From: Cupriavidus metallidurans CH34
Lineage (GTDB): Bacteria > Pseudomonadota > Gammaproteobacteria > Burkholderiales > Burkholderiaceae
DNA: 64,000 nucleotides
Assembly: GCF_000196015.1 (NCBI RefSeq)
Contig: NC_007974.2
Coordinates: 1,302,001 to 1,366,000 of the forward strand
Reading direction: 5' to 3'
The notes under the pieces: generated by a model
Database searches by the model: none
Told to the model about the DNA's origin: nothing
What the model saw: the letters and a program-made list of their open reading frames with translations, nothing else
Shown: in pieces, positions 45,396 to 54,122 of the stretch
How positions within the stretch are numbered: position 1 is the stretch's first letter
Layout: every line of letters begins with the position of its first letter
Program-made: the position numbers and the translations under genes

Positions 45396-45838
45396 TGGCT
45401 TGGCCGTTCGGCTGCAGCAGTTGCCGCGGAAGCTCCCCCGGCTGCGGTAGTCGTGGCAGCGGCGGGCTTTACCGCCTCCGGCGCGCTGGCGGGAGCCAGG
45501 TCGTACACGCCGGGTTTCTCGCCGTCTGGCGATGCAACGACCACCCAGTCGCGGCTGCCGCTGACCGGATCGTCGGGCACATTGCGCAGGTAGCGCCGGG
45601 TCACCAGCTCGTCGAGTGTCTCGGGATAGCGCCCGTTGTCGCCGTAGAACTTGTCAATGGCATCGCGCATCACCGCAAGGTTCTGCCGCTGAACCTGCTC
45701 CTTGCCACGGTCGATCGCGTGAAGGTAGCGTGGCAGCGCGATGGTCAGCAGCAATCCAAGGATCGCCATCACGACCACGATCTCGATCAGCGTGAATCCT
45801 CGCCGCCACGTGAAAGCCGGAAATCGCATGGCCGTCAC
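45392..45838 (-). CDS. Pseudopilin (GspG/PulG-like)
   Basis: A 148-aa pseudopilin with a canonical prepilin peptidase site (RRGFTLIEIVVVMAILGLLLTIALP). The domain (GKEQVQRQNLAVMRDAIDKFYGDNGRYPETLDELVTRRYLRNVPDDPVSGSRDWVVV) matches GspG-type major pseudopilins. The Ala/Thr-rich tail (AAATTTAAGGASAATAAAE) is unusual. It begins with GTG (45838) overlapping the previous stop, so translation is coupled to the upstream pseudopilin. Part of the T2SS-like unit. Confidence 0.85.
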   Translation of the reverse strand: MTAMRFPAFTWRRGFTLIEIVVVMAILGLLLTIALPRYLHAIDRGKEQVQRQNLAVMRDAIDKFYGDNGRYPETLDELVTRRYLRNVPDDPVSGSRDWVVVASPDGEKPGVYDLAPASAPEAVKPAAATTTAAGGASAATAAAERPSQ

Positions 45839-46365
45839 CAGTCCTTGTACGGAATGCCGTTGAGGCCAACGCGCGTGGACGTCGACGACACATCATAGAC
45901 ATCGGCACTGCCCGCCTGGCTGCCGTCTGGCGCCTTGCCGTAGGCGCGGACATTCCACGTACTCTCGGGTGGCACATCGACATCGCCCGCATAGAACGGA
46001 TCGCGCGGCACCCGTCGCAGAAACTGCAGCAGCCCACCCTTCGGGTCCTTGGCATCGACGACGCCAGTCGCCAGCACGTCGAGCGTTGGCGGATAGCCGG
46101 ACATATCTGCCTTCTTCTCGATGGAGCCGAAGTCGCTGGCCTCCTTGTACGCATCCAGCGCTGTTCTGATCTCGCGCAGGGCAACGCGGAGCTCCTGCTC
46201 CTTCTGGCGCTGCACAATCAGCTCGGAGAACGGCAACACCGCCAGCGCCACGATGCCCACCAGCGCCAGGGTCACCACCAGCTCGATCAGCGTGAAGCCG
46301 CGCCCCCCGCATCCCGTCAGCGGGCCGCGACGCGCAATGCAGAGAGATCCGGGCCTGGCATTCAT
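45835..46365 (-). CDS. Pseudopilin (GspG-like) with a processed leader
   Basis: A 176-aa pseudopilin: leader ends CGGRGFTLIELVVTLALVGIVALAVLP, the full class III site with Glu5. The mature domain includes SELIVQRQKEQELRVALREIRTALDAYKEASD and RRVPRDPFYAG. The start at 46365 lies 3 bp after the gspD stop. It is third from the end of the secretion operon and coupled by overlap to the next pseudopilin. Together the cluster has four pseudopilin-like proteins (GspG and these three), fewer than a classical T2SS but all of one type. Confidence 0.85.
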   Translation of the reverse strand: MNARPGSLCIARRGPLTGCGGRGFTLIELVVTLALVGIVALAVLPFSELIVQRQKEQELRVALREIRTALDAYKEASDFGSIEKKADMSGYPPTLDVLATGVVDAKDPKGGLLQFLRRVPRDPFYAGDVDVPPESTWNVRAYGKAPDGSQAGSADVYDVSSTSTRVGLNGIPYKDW

Positions 46366-46368
46366 GGT

Positions 46369-48573
46369 TCAGGGGCTGCCGCCGGGGATCGAGTACAGCG
46401 GATTGTCGCTGGGGATGTCCGTCGGCTGCCGGGGCATTGGCGCGGGCGGCGTCGGTGGAATCAGCTCCACCTGCACCGGACCACGTGGCGCTGGCGGCGG
46501 CGCCGTATTTTCGGCCGAGCCGTCGGCGTTGCCAGACGCCGGCACGGGTGGTGGCGGCGCCGGCTCGGCTGTGCCGGCTGGCGCTGCCTGCCCCTGCGGC
46601 ACCGCAGGCGTGCCCGAGAAGCGACCGTTATAGGGAGCCGGTGGCGGCGTGGTCCGCATCGGCGGCGGAGGCTGCCCGAATGCACTCTTTGGCGTTGCTG
46701 CAGCGCTGCCGCTTGCGGCCGGTGGCGGCCCCATGGTTCCGCCACCTACCTGTCCAGGCTTGACCGGCGTATAGGGCAACGCAGGCGCGCCGGATGCCGT
46801 CGATGCGACGGGACGGCTCGGGTCCAGCCGCAATTGTTCGGTGCGGACATTGGTATCGGTGCCGGACCAGAGCTCGCGCGTGTCGCTATCCATCGTCAGT
46901 TGCGGGCGTACGATATGCGGCGTGATCTGCAGCACGATCTCGGTCTTGACGTGGTCACCATTGTGGTCGGAGAACAGCCTCCCAACCACCGGCAACTGCC
47001 CCAGCCCGGGCACCTTGTCGGCAGACGTCCGATCCTGATCCGAGATCAGCCCGCCGAGTATCTGCGTTTCGCCGTCCCGCAGTCGCAGGCTCGTGGACGC
47101 GCTGCGCGTGCCAATCTGGTAAGCCAGCGAACTCAGGCCCGTCTGCGCGTTGCCGCTCTGGATCGTCTTGGTGATATTGCTGACCTCCAGGGCCAGTTTG
47201 ATGCCCACGTCGTTGTCGCGATACACCTGGGGCTCCACTTCCAGCTTGATGCCGACATCCAGATACTGGATCGTCTGGGTGAACGATGGTCCGCTCGTGC
47301 TGGGCGTGCTGGAACTGGAGATCACCGGCACCTTGTCGCCAATCAGGATCCTTGCCTTCTCCTTGTTTCGCGTACGAATCCGCGGGCTGGCGAGCAGATT
47401 GGCATCGGTATCGGTCAGCTTGAAGTTGGCTGTCGCCGACAACGGACTCACTTCAAGCTCGTTGGCGGTCAGGTGGTGCAGCACGCCCCATGTCGTCGCA
47501 GAGGCTGGTGTGGCCATCGTGAACGAATTTGGCCATGCGATGCCAAGGTCGGTCAGACGCTCGCGCGACACCTCCAGAACCTGGACTTCGAGCATGACTT
47601 CCGGCTCCGGCAGGTCCTGCGCGGCGATCATCTGCTCCGCCACGCGAATCGTGTCTGGCGTACCGCGAATGGTCACGGTGTTCGCGCGTTCGTCGACCAC
47701 GACTTCCTTGATCTTCAGCAGACTCTTCAGCAGCGACTGGACCTGCTTGGAGTCGACATTCGACAGCTGGAATGTGCGGACCTTGAGCTCCTGATACTCC
47801 TGCTGCTTGGCGGGCGTGGCTGGGTAGATGAACAGCGTGTTGGCGTTCAGCACCTTCTTGTCGAGCTGGCTTTGCAGCAGGATCAGATCCACCGCGTCCT
47901 CGATTGCCGCATTGGTCACGAAAATCGTGGTCTTGAGATCGGCACGCACATCCCGGTCGAAGATGACATTGAGACCGGAGGTACGGGATAGTGCTTCGAA
48001 CACCATGCGGATGTTGGCATCGCGGAACTGCAGGGTCACCGGCGTGCGCATGATGGACCCCGCCGCGCGCTGTTCCTCACGCGCAAGCCGCAGCAGACGG
48101 CGTTGCTCCTCGATACGCTGGGCCAGTTGTCTGCCGGCAATGCTGTTCGGATTCTCGGCAAGCACGTAGCGGACGCGCTCCGCTGCAATATCGTAGGAGC
48201 CACGATCGAACATACGCTCCGCTTCCTGCAGGATGGCCGCGTCGCGCCAGTCACGCTGCAGCGCCGCGCCAAGAATGCGCGCGCGCTCGTTGGTGGGGTC
48301 CAGCTGGTTCGCCGCGCCAAGCAGCGGAACGGCGTCCTGGTACTGGCCTGCCGCGCGTAGTCGCTCCGCCTCCTCGAGCAGTGCATTGACCTGCCTGTCC
48401 CGCTCGCGCAGCGCGCCGACGATCTGCTCTGCATTGGTGCTCGGGTCCGGCGGGAATCGCTGGTACATGGGCGAGCAACCGGCAAGGCAGGTTCCCAACA
48501 GGATGACGCCGATGCAGATGGGCTGCGCTTTGCATCTCGCCCGGATCAGCCTGGGCCCACGTGAGGTATGCAT
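46369..48573 (-). CDS. gspD: Type II secretion secretin (GspD/MshL-like)
   Basis: A 734-aa outer-membrane secretin lipoprotein (LLGTCLAGC, Cys33). It has TPR-like helices at about 60-150, N-domains (VTLQFRDANIRMVFEALSRTSGLNVIFD; VRTFQLSNVDSKQVQSLLKSLL), and a secretin domain at about 330-570 (VPVISSS, QYLDVGIKLEVEPQVY, SLRLRDGETQILGGLISD, KTEIVLQITPHIVRP). The final 150 residues are Pro/Gly/Ala-rich and disordered. This is the outer-membrane channel of the machine. GAGGGG precedes the ATG. The TPR-like start and the partner genes are more like MSHA/type IV pilus secretins than classical GspD. Confidence 0.92.
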   Translation of the reverse strand: MHTSRGPRLIRARCKAQPICIGVILLGTCLAGCSPMYQRFPPDPSTNAEQIVGALRERDRQVNALLEEAERLRAAGQYQDAVPLLGAANQLDPTNERARILGAALQRDWRDAAILQEAERMFDRGSYDIAAERVRYVLAENPNSIAGRQLAQRIEEQRRLLRLAREEQRAAGSIMRTPVTLQFRDANIRMVFEALSRTSGLNVIFDRDVRADLKTTIFVTNAAIEDAVDLILLQSQLDKKVLNANTLFIYPATPAKQQEYQELKVRTFQLSNVDSKQVQSLLKSLLKIKEVVVDERANTVTIRGTPDTIRVAEQMIAAQDLPEPEVMLEVQVLEVSRERLTDLGIAWPNSFTMATPASATTWGVLHHLTANELEVSPLSATANFKLTDTDANLLASPRIRTRNKEKARILIGDKVPVISSSSTPSTSGPSFTQTIQYLDVGIKLEVEPQVYRDNDVGIKLALEVSNITKTIQSGNAQTGLSSLAYQIGTRSASTSLRLRDGETQILGGLISDQDRTSADKVPGLGQLPVVGRLFSDHNGDHVKTEIVLQITPHIVRPQLTMDSDTRELWSGTDTNVRTEQLRLDPSRPVASTASGAPALPYTPVKPGQVGGGTMGPPPAASGSAAATPKSAFGQPPPPMRTTPPPAPYNGRFSGTPAVPQGQAAPAGTAEPAPPPPVPASGNADGSAENTAPPPAPRGPVQVELIPPTPPAPMPRQPTDIPSDNPLYSIPGGSP

Positions 48574-49182
48574 TTATTTCCCCTCGCTCTGGGTGGGCAG
48601 GACCTGCTTCATATTGAGCGGCAGGTAGGTAAACGTGATGCTCTCGGTCGCAATCGCGTCGATACGGTACTGCCCGTCGATCACGTCGCCGCGAGAGACA
48701 ATCAACAGGCGGTCGCCGTTGCCCAGGAAAATCTGCGGCTTGGGCGTATTGCCGTCCAGCGCACCAAGGAAGCTGAACGGCAGGGGCGGCGGCGTTGGCG
48801 GTGGCTCGACGACCGGTTCCGGAGGCGGCGGTGGGGGCGGCGGCGGCAACCACGATGACGCCGTGAAGGGATCGTGCCCCGGCTCGGCGGACATCGGCTT
48901 GCGCAGCTTCTCCAGCTGCTCGCGTGGTGCGGCATGGGTCTGCGTCTGGGCCACGGCGGCGCTGGCGGGTGGGTGCTTCGCCGCGGAATGATGCGCGTGA
49001 CTGGCCGCTGCGGCATCACTGGAGGCGCCGTGCCGCGTCATCGTGCCCCAGGAAGGGCCGGTATTGATCGCTGCAAGTGCCGGGTTGGTGCGCGGATCGG
49101 GCATCACCGACCAGGAAACGACGGCGGCCAACACGAAGCCAGTCGTGCCGATCAGGATCTTTCGGGCGAGATCGTGCGTCAT
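48574..49182 (-). CDS. PilP/GspC-like inner membrane protein
   Basis: A 202-aa protein with one N-terminal membrane helix (KILIGTTGFVLAAVVSWSV), a long flexible Ala/His/Pro region (including PPPPPPPPPEPVVEPPPTPPPLP), and a small C-terminal HR-like beta domain (FSFLGALDGNTPKPQIFLGNGDRLLIVSRGDVIDGQYRIDAIATESITFTYLPL). This matches PilP/GspC inner-membrane partners that contact the secretin. It ends immediately before gspD. Order PilM-N-O-P-secretin is that of type IV pilus assembly operons. Confidence 0.8.
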   Translation of the reverse strand: MTHDLARKILIGTTGFVLAAVVSWSVMPDPRTNPALAAINTGPSWGTMTRHGASSDAAAASHAHHSAAKHPPASAAVAQTQTHAAPREQLEKLRKPMSAEPGHDPFTASSWLPPPPPPPPPEPVVEPPPTPPPLPFSFLGALDGNTPKPQIFLGNGDRLLIVSRGDVIDGQYRIDAIATESITFTYLPLNMKQVLPTQSEGK

Positions 49183-49745
49183 GGCCGCTCCGTCCGATAG
49201 ATCAAGGCAAAGCGGATACGCGCCTCGATCTGATTGCCATCCACGGCCGGCCGCTCGACGTGAATCTCCTGCAAGGCCGCGTTAGGCACACTGTTCAGCA
49301 CCGACGCGATAAAGCGCCGAATCGCGCCGTACTGATCCTTGACCGGCAGCGTGACCTGATAGCGCACGAAGCGCGCGCCCGGCTCGGCACTGAACTGGTA
49401 CTGGGCCGAGCCGAGCGTCAGGTGGCTCTCCCGCGCCTGGGCAAAGATGACGGTCAGGTCTTCGCCGCTGCCGGAGAAGGTCGAGAATAGTTCGGGGAAT
49501 TTGTCCGGCGCGCTGATATCGGCCTTTGCCTGCGCCGCCTCGGCGGCACGAATTCCTGCCACCTTGCGGGCCTGCCATGTCTGCGCATGAAGTGCCTTCG
49601 TGTCCGCCATCAGGTCGGGCACCATTGACCAGACCACAATCGCCGCCGCTAGAACGGCGATGCCAAGCAGCCCTGGGGTCCCCAGTGTCCGCCAGAGCGC
49701 GAAACGGATCGTCAGCAGGCGATCGCGTACCTGGGCGGCTGTCAT
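49179..49745 (-). CDS. PilO/GspM-like inner membrane protein
   Basis: A 188-aa bitopic protein with one helix (GLLGIAVLAAAIVVWSMVP) and a periplasmic ferredoxin-like part (FARESHLTLGSAQYQF, RFVRYQVTLPVKDQYGAIRRFIASVLNSVPNAALQEIHVERP), characteristic of PilO and GspM. Its ATGA overlaps both neighbours' stops (with 49182 and with the upstream gene), so the set is translated as one unit. Its likely partner is the PilN-like protein from the gene before. Confidence 0.8.
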   Translation of the reverse strand: MTAAQVRDRLLTIRFALWRTLGTPGLLGIAVLAAAIVVWSMVPDLMADTKALHAQTWQARKVAGIRAAEAAQAKADISAPDKFPELFSTFSGSGEDLTVIFAQARESHLTLGSAQYQFSAEPGARFVRYQVTLPVKDQYGAIRRFIASVLNSVPNAALQEIHVERPAVDGNQIEARIRFALIYRTERP

Positions 49746-50272
49746 GGCTTTCTCCAGACAGCGGCAACCTGAAACCGTATTGGCGTGCCAGGCACATTGG
49801 TTTCCACCAGATGCGCGTTCAGGACCGCCTCGCGCAACAGCGCGCTACTCTGCAGGTACTTGAGATAGGCGATCATCGCATCGGCGTCCTTGGCTTCCGC
49901 GACGATCCGAATCTGCCCCTGCGCCGGATTCTGGTCGATGCCGATCAGCGCCACATCGTGCTCGGGATAGTTCTCGACAATCGACAACAGGTCCTGCCAG
50001 GGCACCGTCAGCTCCCGCAGGATCGCCTGAGACTGCTTCTCGGCCAGCTTCGCGGCTGGCGTGGAGGCAACAGCGATGGTGTGCCTCGCCGGGCTGGCAC
50101 GGCGCATGACGGTTTCGAGATCCGTTCGCGCGATCTCGTTGCTCTCGCCCGCCCGCCAAAGCTCCCACACCCCCGACCCAAGCAGGATGCCGGACACGAG
50201 CAACAGTACGATGCCAGCCAGTGGCGGCTGCCAGCGTGCCGCGCAGAAGTCGATGTCCAGGCGCGGCTTCAT
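49742..50272 (-). CDS. PilN/GspL-C-like inner membrane protein
   Basis: A 176-aa protein with one N-terminal helix (PPLAGIVLLLVSGILLGSG) and a soluble domain (VPWQDLLSIVENYPEHDVALIGIDQNPAQGQIRIVAEAKDADAMIAYLKYLQ) of the PilN type. The ATG at 50272 overlaps the preceding stop; a longer frame to 50428 only overlaps that gene. The protein is expected to form an inner-membrane platform with the PilM-, PilO- and PilP-like neighbours, linking the ATPase to the secretin. Confidence 0.8.
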   Translation of the reverse strand: MKPRLDIDFCAARWQPPLAGIVLLLVSGILLGSGVWELWRAGESNEIARTDLETVMRRASPARHTIAVASTPAAKLAEKQSQAILRELTVPWQDLLSIVENYPEHDVALIGIDQNPAQGQIRIVAEAKDADAMIAYLKYLQSSALLREAVLNAHLVETNVPGTPIRFQVAAVWRKP

Positions 50273-51183
50273 GATGCAAGCCCCATCAGGCCTAACGCCG
50301 GCGAGGCATACGTGGCATCCATCCCCGTCGCCCGATGCACCTTGGCGAAGCAGCGCTCGAACGGTGCCGTGTCCACCGCATTGCCGCTGAGAAAGACCGT
50401 GCACGTACTCGCACTCTCGTCCGACCACCTCTCCAACATCGTGCGGGCCTGATCGGCGAGCCGCGTATCGCTAGCCGTCTCGCCGGGAAACAATCGCTGC
50501 GCGTCATAGGCAACCCAGTGGCTGCCATCGGTCATGGCCACCTGCAGCAGATCGTCCGCTACCACGACGATCATGCCCGGAAGATCCGGCATATCGCGCT
50601 GGGTCCGGTCGAGCAGTCGGGGCAGCCTGGGAGACAGGCACGTCACCTTGATGTCGGCTTCGGCACAGGTTTCCTGGATGCCTGTCAGCAATGATCTCGG
50701 CATCGCGCTGGCAAAGACAGCGTCACCGCCAGCTTGCACTGCGATGGCGATCGCCAGACTCACACCCTCAAGGCCGAACGCATCCGAGAAGTACGCGCGC
50801 GCAACCTCTTCCACGTCCCGCTTGCGCATACTGCGGAAATCGCCACGCAGCACCCCATGATTCACCCAGAAGTCGTCCAGTACGATCGCAGCATGGTGTC
50901 TGCGCCCCGCCAAAGGCGGGTTGGACGGGGAATGCGCCTCGGCAAGTGCCATGCGCAGGCTATCGAGCGCGCCCTCCTCGTTATACCAGCGGTCGGACGG
51001 CGTCTCGACGCTGCGGTGCGAAACGATAGCCAGCGGCGCCGTGAGGCCGCCCAGCGACAGCGCCTTGACTTCGCGTCGCTGCAACAGCGTCCACAGACGC
51101 TCGGCCCTGGACTGGCACACGCCGACCGCGACATCGCACGTGCCAATGCCGATGGCAAGACGGTTACTCGGAGATCGTGACAC
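50269..51183 (-). CDS. PilM/GspL-like cytoplasmic platform protein
   Basis: A 304-aa protein without membrane helices, starting at a GTG (51183) with AGGAG 8 nt before it and overlapping the end of gspE by 20 nt. The actin-like PilM/GspL pattern is only weak (RLAIGIGTCDVAVGV; LPGMIVVVADDLLQVAMTDGSHWVAYDAQRL, FLSGNAVDTAPFERCF). Its place between the ATPase and the PilN-like protein supports this call. It would attach the ATPase to the membrane platform. Earlier in-frame starts to 51288 would deeply overlap gspE and are rejected. Confidence 0.65.
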   Translation of the reverse strand: MSRSPSNRLAIGIGTCDVAVGVCQSRAERLWTLLQRREVKALSLGGLTAPLAIVSHRSVETPSDRWYNEEGALDSLRMALAEAHSPSNPPLAGRRHHAAIVLDDFWVNHGVLRGDFRSMRKRDVEEVARAYFSDAFGLEGVSLAIAIAVQAGGDAVFASAMPRSLLTGIQETCAEADIKVTCLSPRLPRLLDRTQRDMPDLPGMIVVVADDLLQVAMTDGSHWVAYDAQRLFPGETASDTRLADQARTMLERWSDESASTCTVFLSGNAVDTAPFERCFAKVHRATGMDATYASPALGLMGLAS

Positions 51184-52870
51184 GATTGATCTCCTCGAGC
51201 GTTGTTTCCCCTGCGGCCGCCATCTCGATCGCGGCCTTGCGCAGCGTTTGCATACCTTGCCGCAGTGCCACGCTCTTGATGCGCGCAAGTGGCGCGCGCT
51301 CCGAGAGCAGCGCCCGGAGTTCGTCGTTCATCCGCAGCGCTTCCGCAATCGCGCGCCGGCCACGATAGCCACTGCCACGGCAGGCCGCGCAACCCAGTCC
51401 GCGCCGGAAGCGGAACCCGTCCGCCATGTCCGGGTCGATGCCAGATCGTGCCAGCAAGTCCCGATCACCGGCTTCCTCGACCACGCAGCCATCGCAACAC
51501 TTGCGCACCAGCCGTTGGGCGACCACGCCATTCAGCGCCGAGACGAAGCTGTATGGATCCACCCCCATGTTCGTGAAACGACCGATCACGTCGAACACGT
51601 TGTTCGCGTGGACGGTCGTGAACACCTGGTGTCCGGTCAGCGCCGCCTGCACCGCGATCTGCGCGGTCTCCGCATCGCGGATCTCGCCCACCATGATCTT
51701 GTCCGGGTCATGACGCAGGATGGAGCGCAGGCCACGCGCGAAGGTCAGGCCCTTGGCCTCGTTGACCGGGATCTGCAGGATGTCCCCGAGCTGGTACTCG
51801 ACCGGGTCCTCGATGGTCACGATCTTGTCCAGACCATCGTTTATCTCGGTCAGGATGGCGTACAGCGTCGTGGTCTTGCCGCTACCGGTTGGGCCGGTCA
51901 CCAGCAACATGCCATAAGGCATTGACGCCACCGACCGCATGAAACCGGTATCGGCAGCCTGAAAACCCAGTGTTTCGAGCGTCAGGCCCTGCGCGGACTG
52001 CGATAGCTGGTAGCGGTCCAGAATGCGCAGGACGGCGTCCTCCCCGAACAGGTTCGGCATGATCGATACGCGGAAGTCGATCTCCCGCCCGGCATACTGC
52101 GCCTTGAAGCGACCATCCTGCGGCACGCGCCGCTCGGCGATATCGAGTTCCGAGATGACCTTGACACGCGACAGCACCTGATCGGCGGGTGCGCGTCCGT
52201 CGACCCTGCCCACCACCGCCAGCACGCCGTCGATGCGGCACTTGATCACCAGGCCGTTAGCGCGGCATTCCAGATGGATATCGCTGGCCTGCATCTTCAA
52301 GGCGTCATAGATGGTCGAATTGAGCAACCTGACGACCGAGCTGTCGTCATTGCTGATGCCCTGCAGACTCAGCGCCAGCGCGGACGATTCCGCCGCGCGG
52401 TGCTCCAGTTCCTCGAAGGCAACGGTATCCAGCGCGTGGACGTCTTTCTCACGCGCCGCAAGATAGGCCGTCACGTCGCCGACGGTCGCCAGGCGCCATT
52501 CGTAACGCACGTGCGGCCGGGCACGCATCCGCTGGTCAACCCGCCCGCGCGACTGCGCATCGAGCGGGTCCGCGATCACGAACACGAGCCCGTCCCCGGA
52601 CCGGAAGCAAACACACAGGCGTGCCACGGCCTCGACGAATGGAATGATCTCGAAGTCTGGCTCCATCTCCTGCAGGTCGCGAATGCCGATGGGCTCCATC
52701 CGGAAGGCGCTTGCCAGCTCGGCAAGGCTCTCGTCCGCGCCCACGCCGCTCTGGGACATATACGCTTCCAGCGCGCGGGTGCCCGACCCGTAGGACGCCG
52801 CGAGTTCGCGCAGCGTTGCGCGGAGGGTGGTCCCCCCATGCTGCTCCGGATGCGTGCCGATCGGGTCCAT
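51164..52870 (-). CDS. gspE: Type II secretion/pilus assembly ATPase (GspE/PilB)
   Basis: A 568-aa AAA-type secretion ATPase: an N-terminal GspE_N/MshEN-like part (residues 20-150), then the ATPase core with Walker A GPTGSGKTTTLY (about 325), Asp box DPVEYQLGDILQ, Walker B IMVGEIRDAETA, His box TTVHANN, and a zinc-like tetracysteine CCDGC ... CAAC. Such ATPases drive pseudopilus assembly. Its stop overlaps the PilM-like gene, and it lies 6 bp after the gspF stop. All catalytic motifs are intact. Confidence 0.95.
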   Translation of the reverse strand: MDPIGTHPEQHGGTTLRATLRELAASYGSGTRALEAYMSQSGVGADESLAELASAFRMEPIGIRDLQEMEPDFEIIPFVEAVARLCVCFRSGDGLVFVIADPLDAQSRGRVDQRMRARPHVRYEWRLATVGDVTAYLAAREKDVHALDTVAFEELEHRAAESSALALSLQGISNDDSSVVRLLNSTIYDALKMQASDIHLECRANGLVIKCRIDGVLAVVGRVDGRAPADQVLSRVKVISELDIAERRVPQDGRFKAQYAGREIDFRVSIMPNLFGEDAVLRILDRYQLSQSAQGLTLETLGFQAADTGFMRSVASMPYGMLLVTGPTGSGKTTTLYAILTEINDGLDKIVTIEDPVEYQLGDILQIPVNEAKGLTFARGLRSILRHDPDKIMVGEIRDAETAQIAVQAALTGHQVFTTVHANNVFDVIGRFTNMGVDPYSFVSALNGVVAQRLVRKCCDGCVVEEAGDRDLLARSGIDPDMADGFRFRRGLGCAACRGSGYRGRRAIAEALRMNDELRALLSERAPLARIKSVALRQGMQTLRKAAIEMAAAGETTLEEINRVTISE

Positions 52871-52876
52871 GATGGT

Positions 52877-54079
52877 CTACTGAACGCTGGAGGCGAGCTC
52901 GAAGATCGGCATGTACATCAGCACGACAATGCCGCCGATCACGACGCCGATGAAAATCATCATCACCGGCTCGATCAACCGCGATATCAGGTCGATGGCG
53001 CGCGAGACATGCGACTCCTGGAATCCGGCAATCTTGTCCAGCACCGGGCCGAGGCCACCGGTCTTCTCCGCGACGGTCAGCAAACGAGAAGTGATGGCAT
53101 TGGCCAATCCACACTGCTGGAAGGCTTCCGAAATCTTCCTGCCGCTGCGTACCGCGTGCAGTGCCGTGCTCAGCGCGGCGCGATCGGATTGGCTCACGAG
53201 CCCTTGCGACAGCTCGAAGGCGTGTACCGCGGGAATCCCTCCTTCCACCAGCATCGCCGACGTTCGGAAAAATTGGGATTGGCGATAGATGCGGAAATGC
53301 GGCCCGATGCCAGGCAGCGCAAGCAGCCGGTCGGCCAGCAGATCGCGTATGGACTGACGCTGTAGCGCAACGATGCCGGCCAGAAGCAGTATGGCGAATG
53401 TCAATGCGATGGCTGAGCCGTGCCGGTGCACCGCGCCGCCCCACATCATCAACCAGCGCGACATCAACGGCAGTTCGCGGCCGCTGTGCTCGAGCAGCGC
53501 GGCGAACCGTGGCACCACGAACGCCAGCAGGAACAGGACTACCGCCATCCCCACCACCAGCAGAACCGACGGATAGATGGCTGCAGAGATCACGCGCGCG
53601 CGCAACGCCTGCAGCGTGGCACTGTTGCGTGAGTAGCGCCGCAGGCTGTCCGCGAGACCACCGGTCTGTTCGCTGGCCTTGACGCAGGCGATCAGCACAT
53701 CGGGAAACACGTTCGCGGCGTTCACCATGGCTGCGGATAGCGAATGGCCTTCCTCAAGCTGCCGGAGCAGATTCCCGTAGACACGTGCCGACGCCTCCCT
53801 GCGATCGTTGCCGCCCAGCGTGCGCAAGGCGTCGATCACGCCAACACCGGCATCGAGCAGTGCGGCAAGCTCCCGCGCGAACAGTTCCACGTCGAACCGC
53901 ACACCCGGCAGCACGCGCCATCCGCGGAGACTGTTCGTGGTCGTGACGGTGGAACGGACGGATGCCACGCGCAGGCCTCGGGATTCCGCCTGCGTCACCA
54001 CATTGGCAGCGGACTCGCCGTCCAGATAGATGGTCTTGACCCGGCCACCGCTGTCGAACACGCACAACATGTAGGTCAC
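52877..54079 (-). CDS. gspF: Type II secretion/pilus platform protein GspF
   Basis: A 400-aa GspF/PilC-type inner membrane protein: N-terminal cytoplasmic segment, GspF domain 1 (FARELAALLDAGVGVIDALRTLGG ... EQTGGLADSLRRY), a membrane pair (SAAIYPSVLLVVGMAVVLFLLAFVVPRFA), domain 2 (FFRTSAMLVEGGIPAVHAFELSQG, TVAEKTGGLGPVLDKIAGF) and a C-terminal helix (IFIGVVIGGIVVLMYMPIF). A GTG at 54079 with GGAG upstream is the best start; a later ATG four codons on is possible. It is second gene of the operon. Confidence 0.93.
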   Translation of the reverse strand: MTYMLCVFDSGGRVKTIYLDGESAANVVTQAESRGLRVASVRSTVTTTNSLRGWRVLPGVRFDVELFARELAALLDAGVGVIDALRTLGGNDRREASARVYGNLLRQLEEGHSLSAAMVNAANVFPDVLIACVKASEQTGGLADSLRRYSRNSATLQALRARVISAAIYPSVLLVVGMAVVLFLLAFVVPRFAALLEHSGRELPLMSRWLMMWGGAVHRHGSAIALTFAILLLAGIVALQRQSIRDLLADRLLALPGIGPHFRIYRQSQFFRTSAMLVEGGIPAVHAFELSQGLVSQSDRAALSTALHAVRSGRKISEAFQQCGLANAITSRLLTVAEKTGGLGPVLDKIAGFQESHVSRAIDLISRLIEPVMMIFIGVVIGGIVVLMYMPIFELASSVQ

Positions 54080-54122
54080 CGTCGTTCTCCACGTCAGGCC
54101 GGCGGGCCGGCCCCTCACGCTT

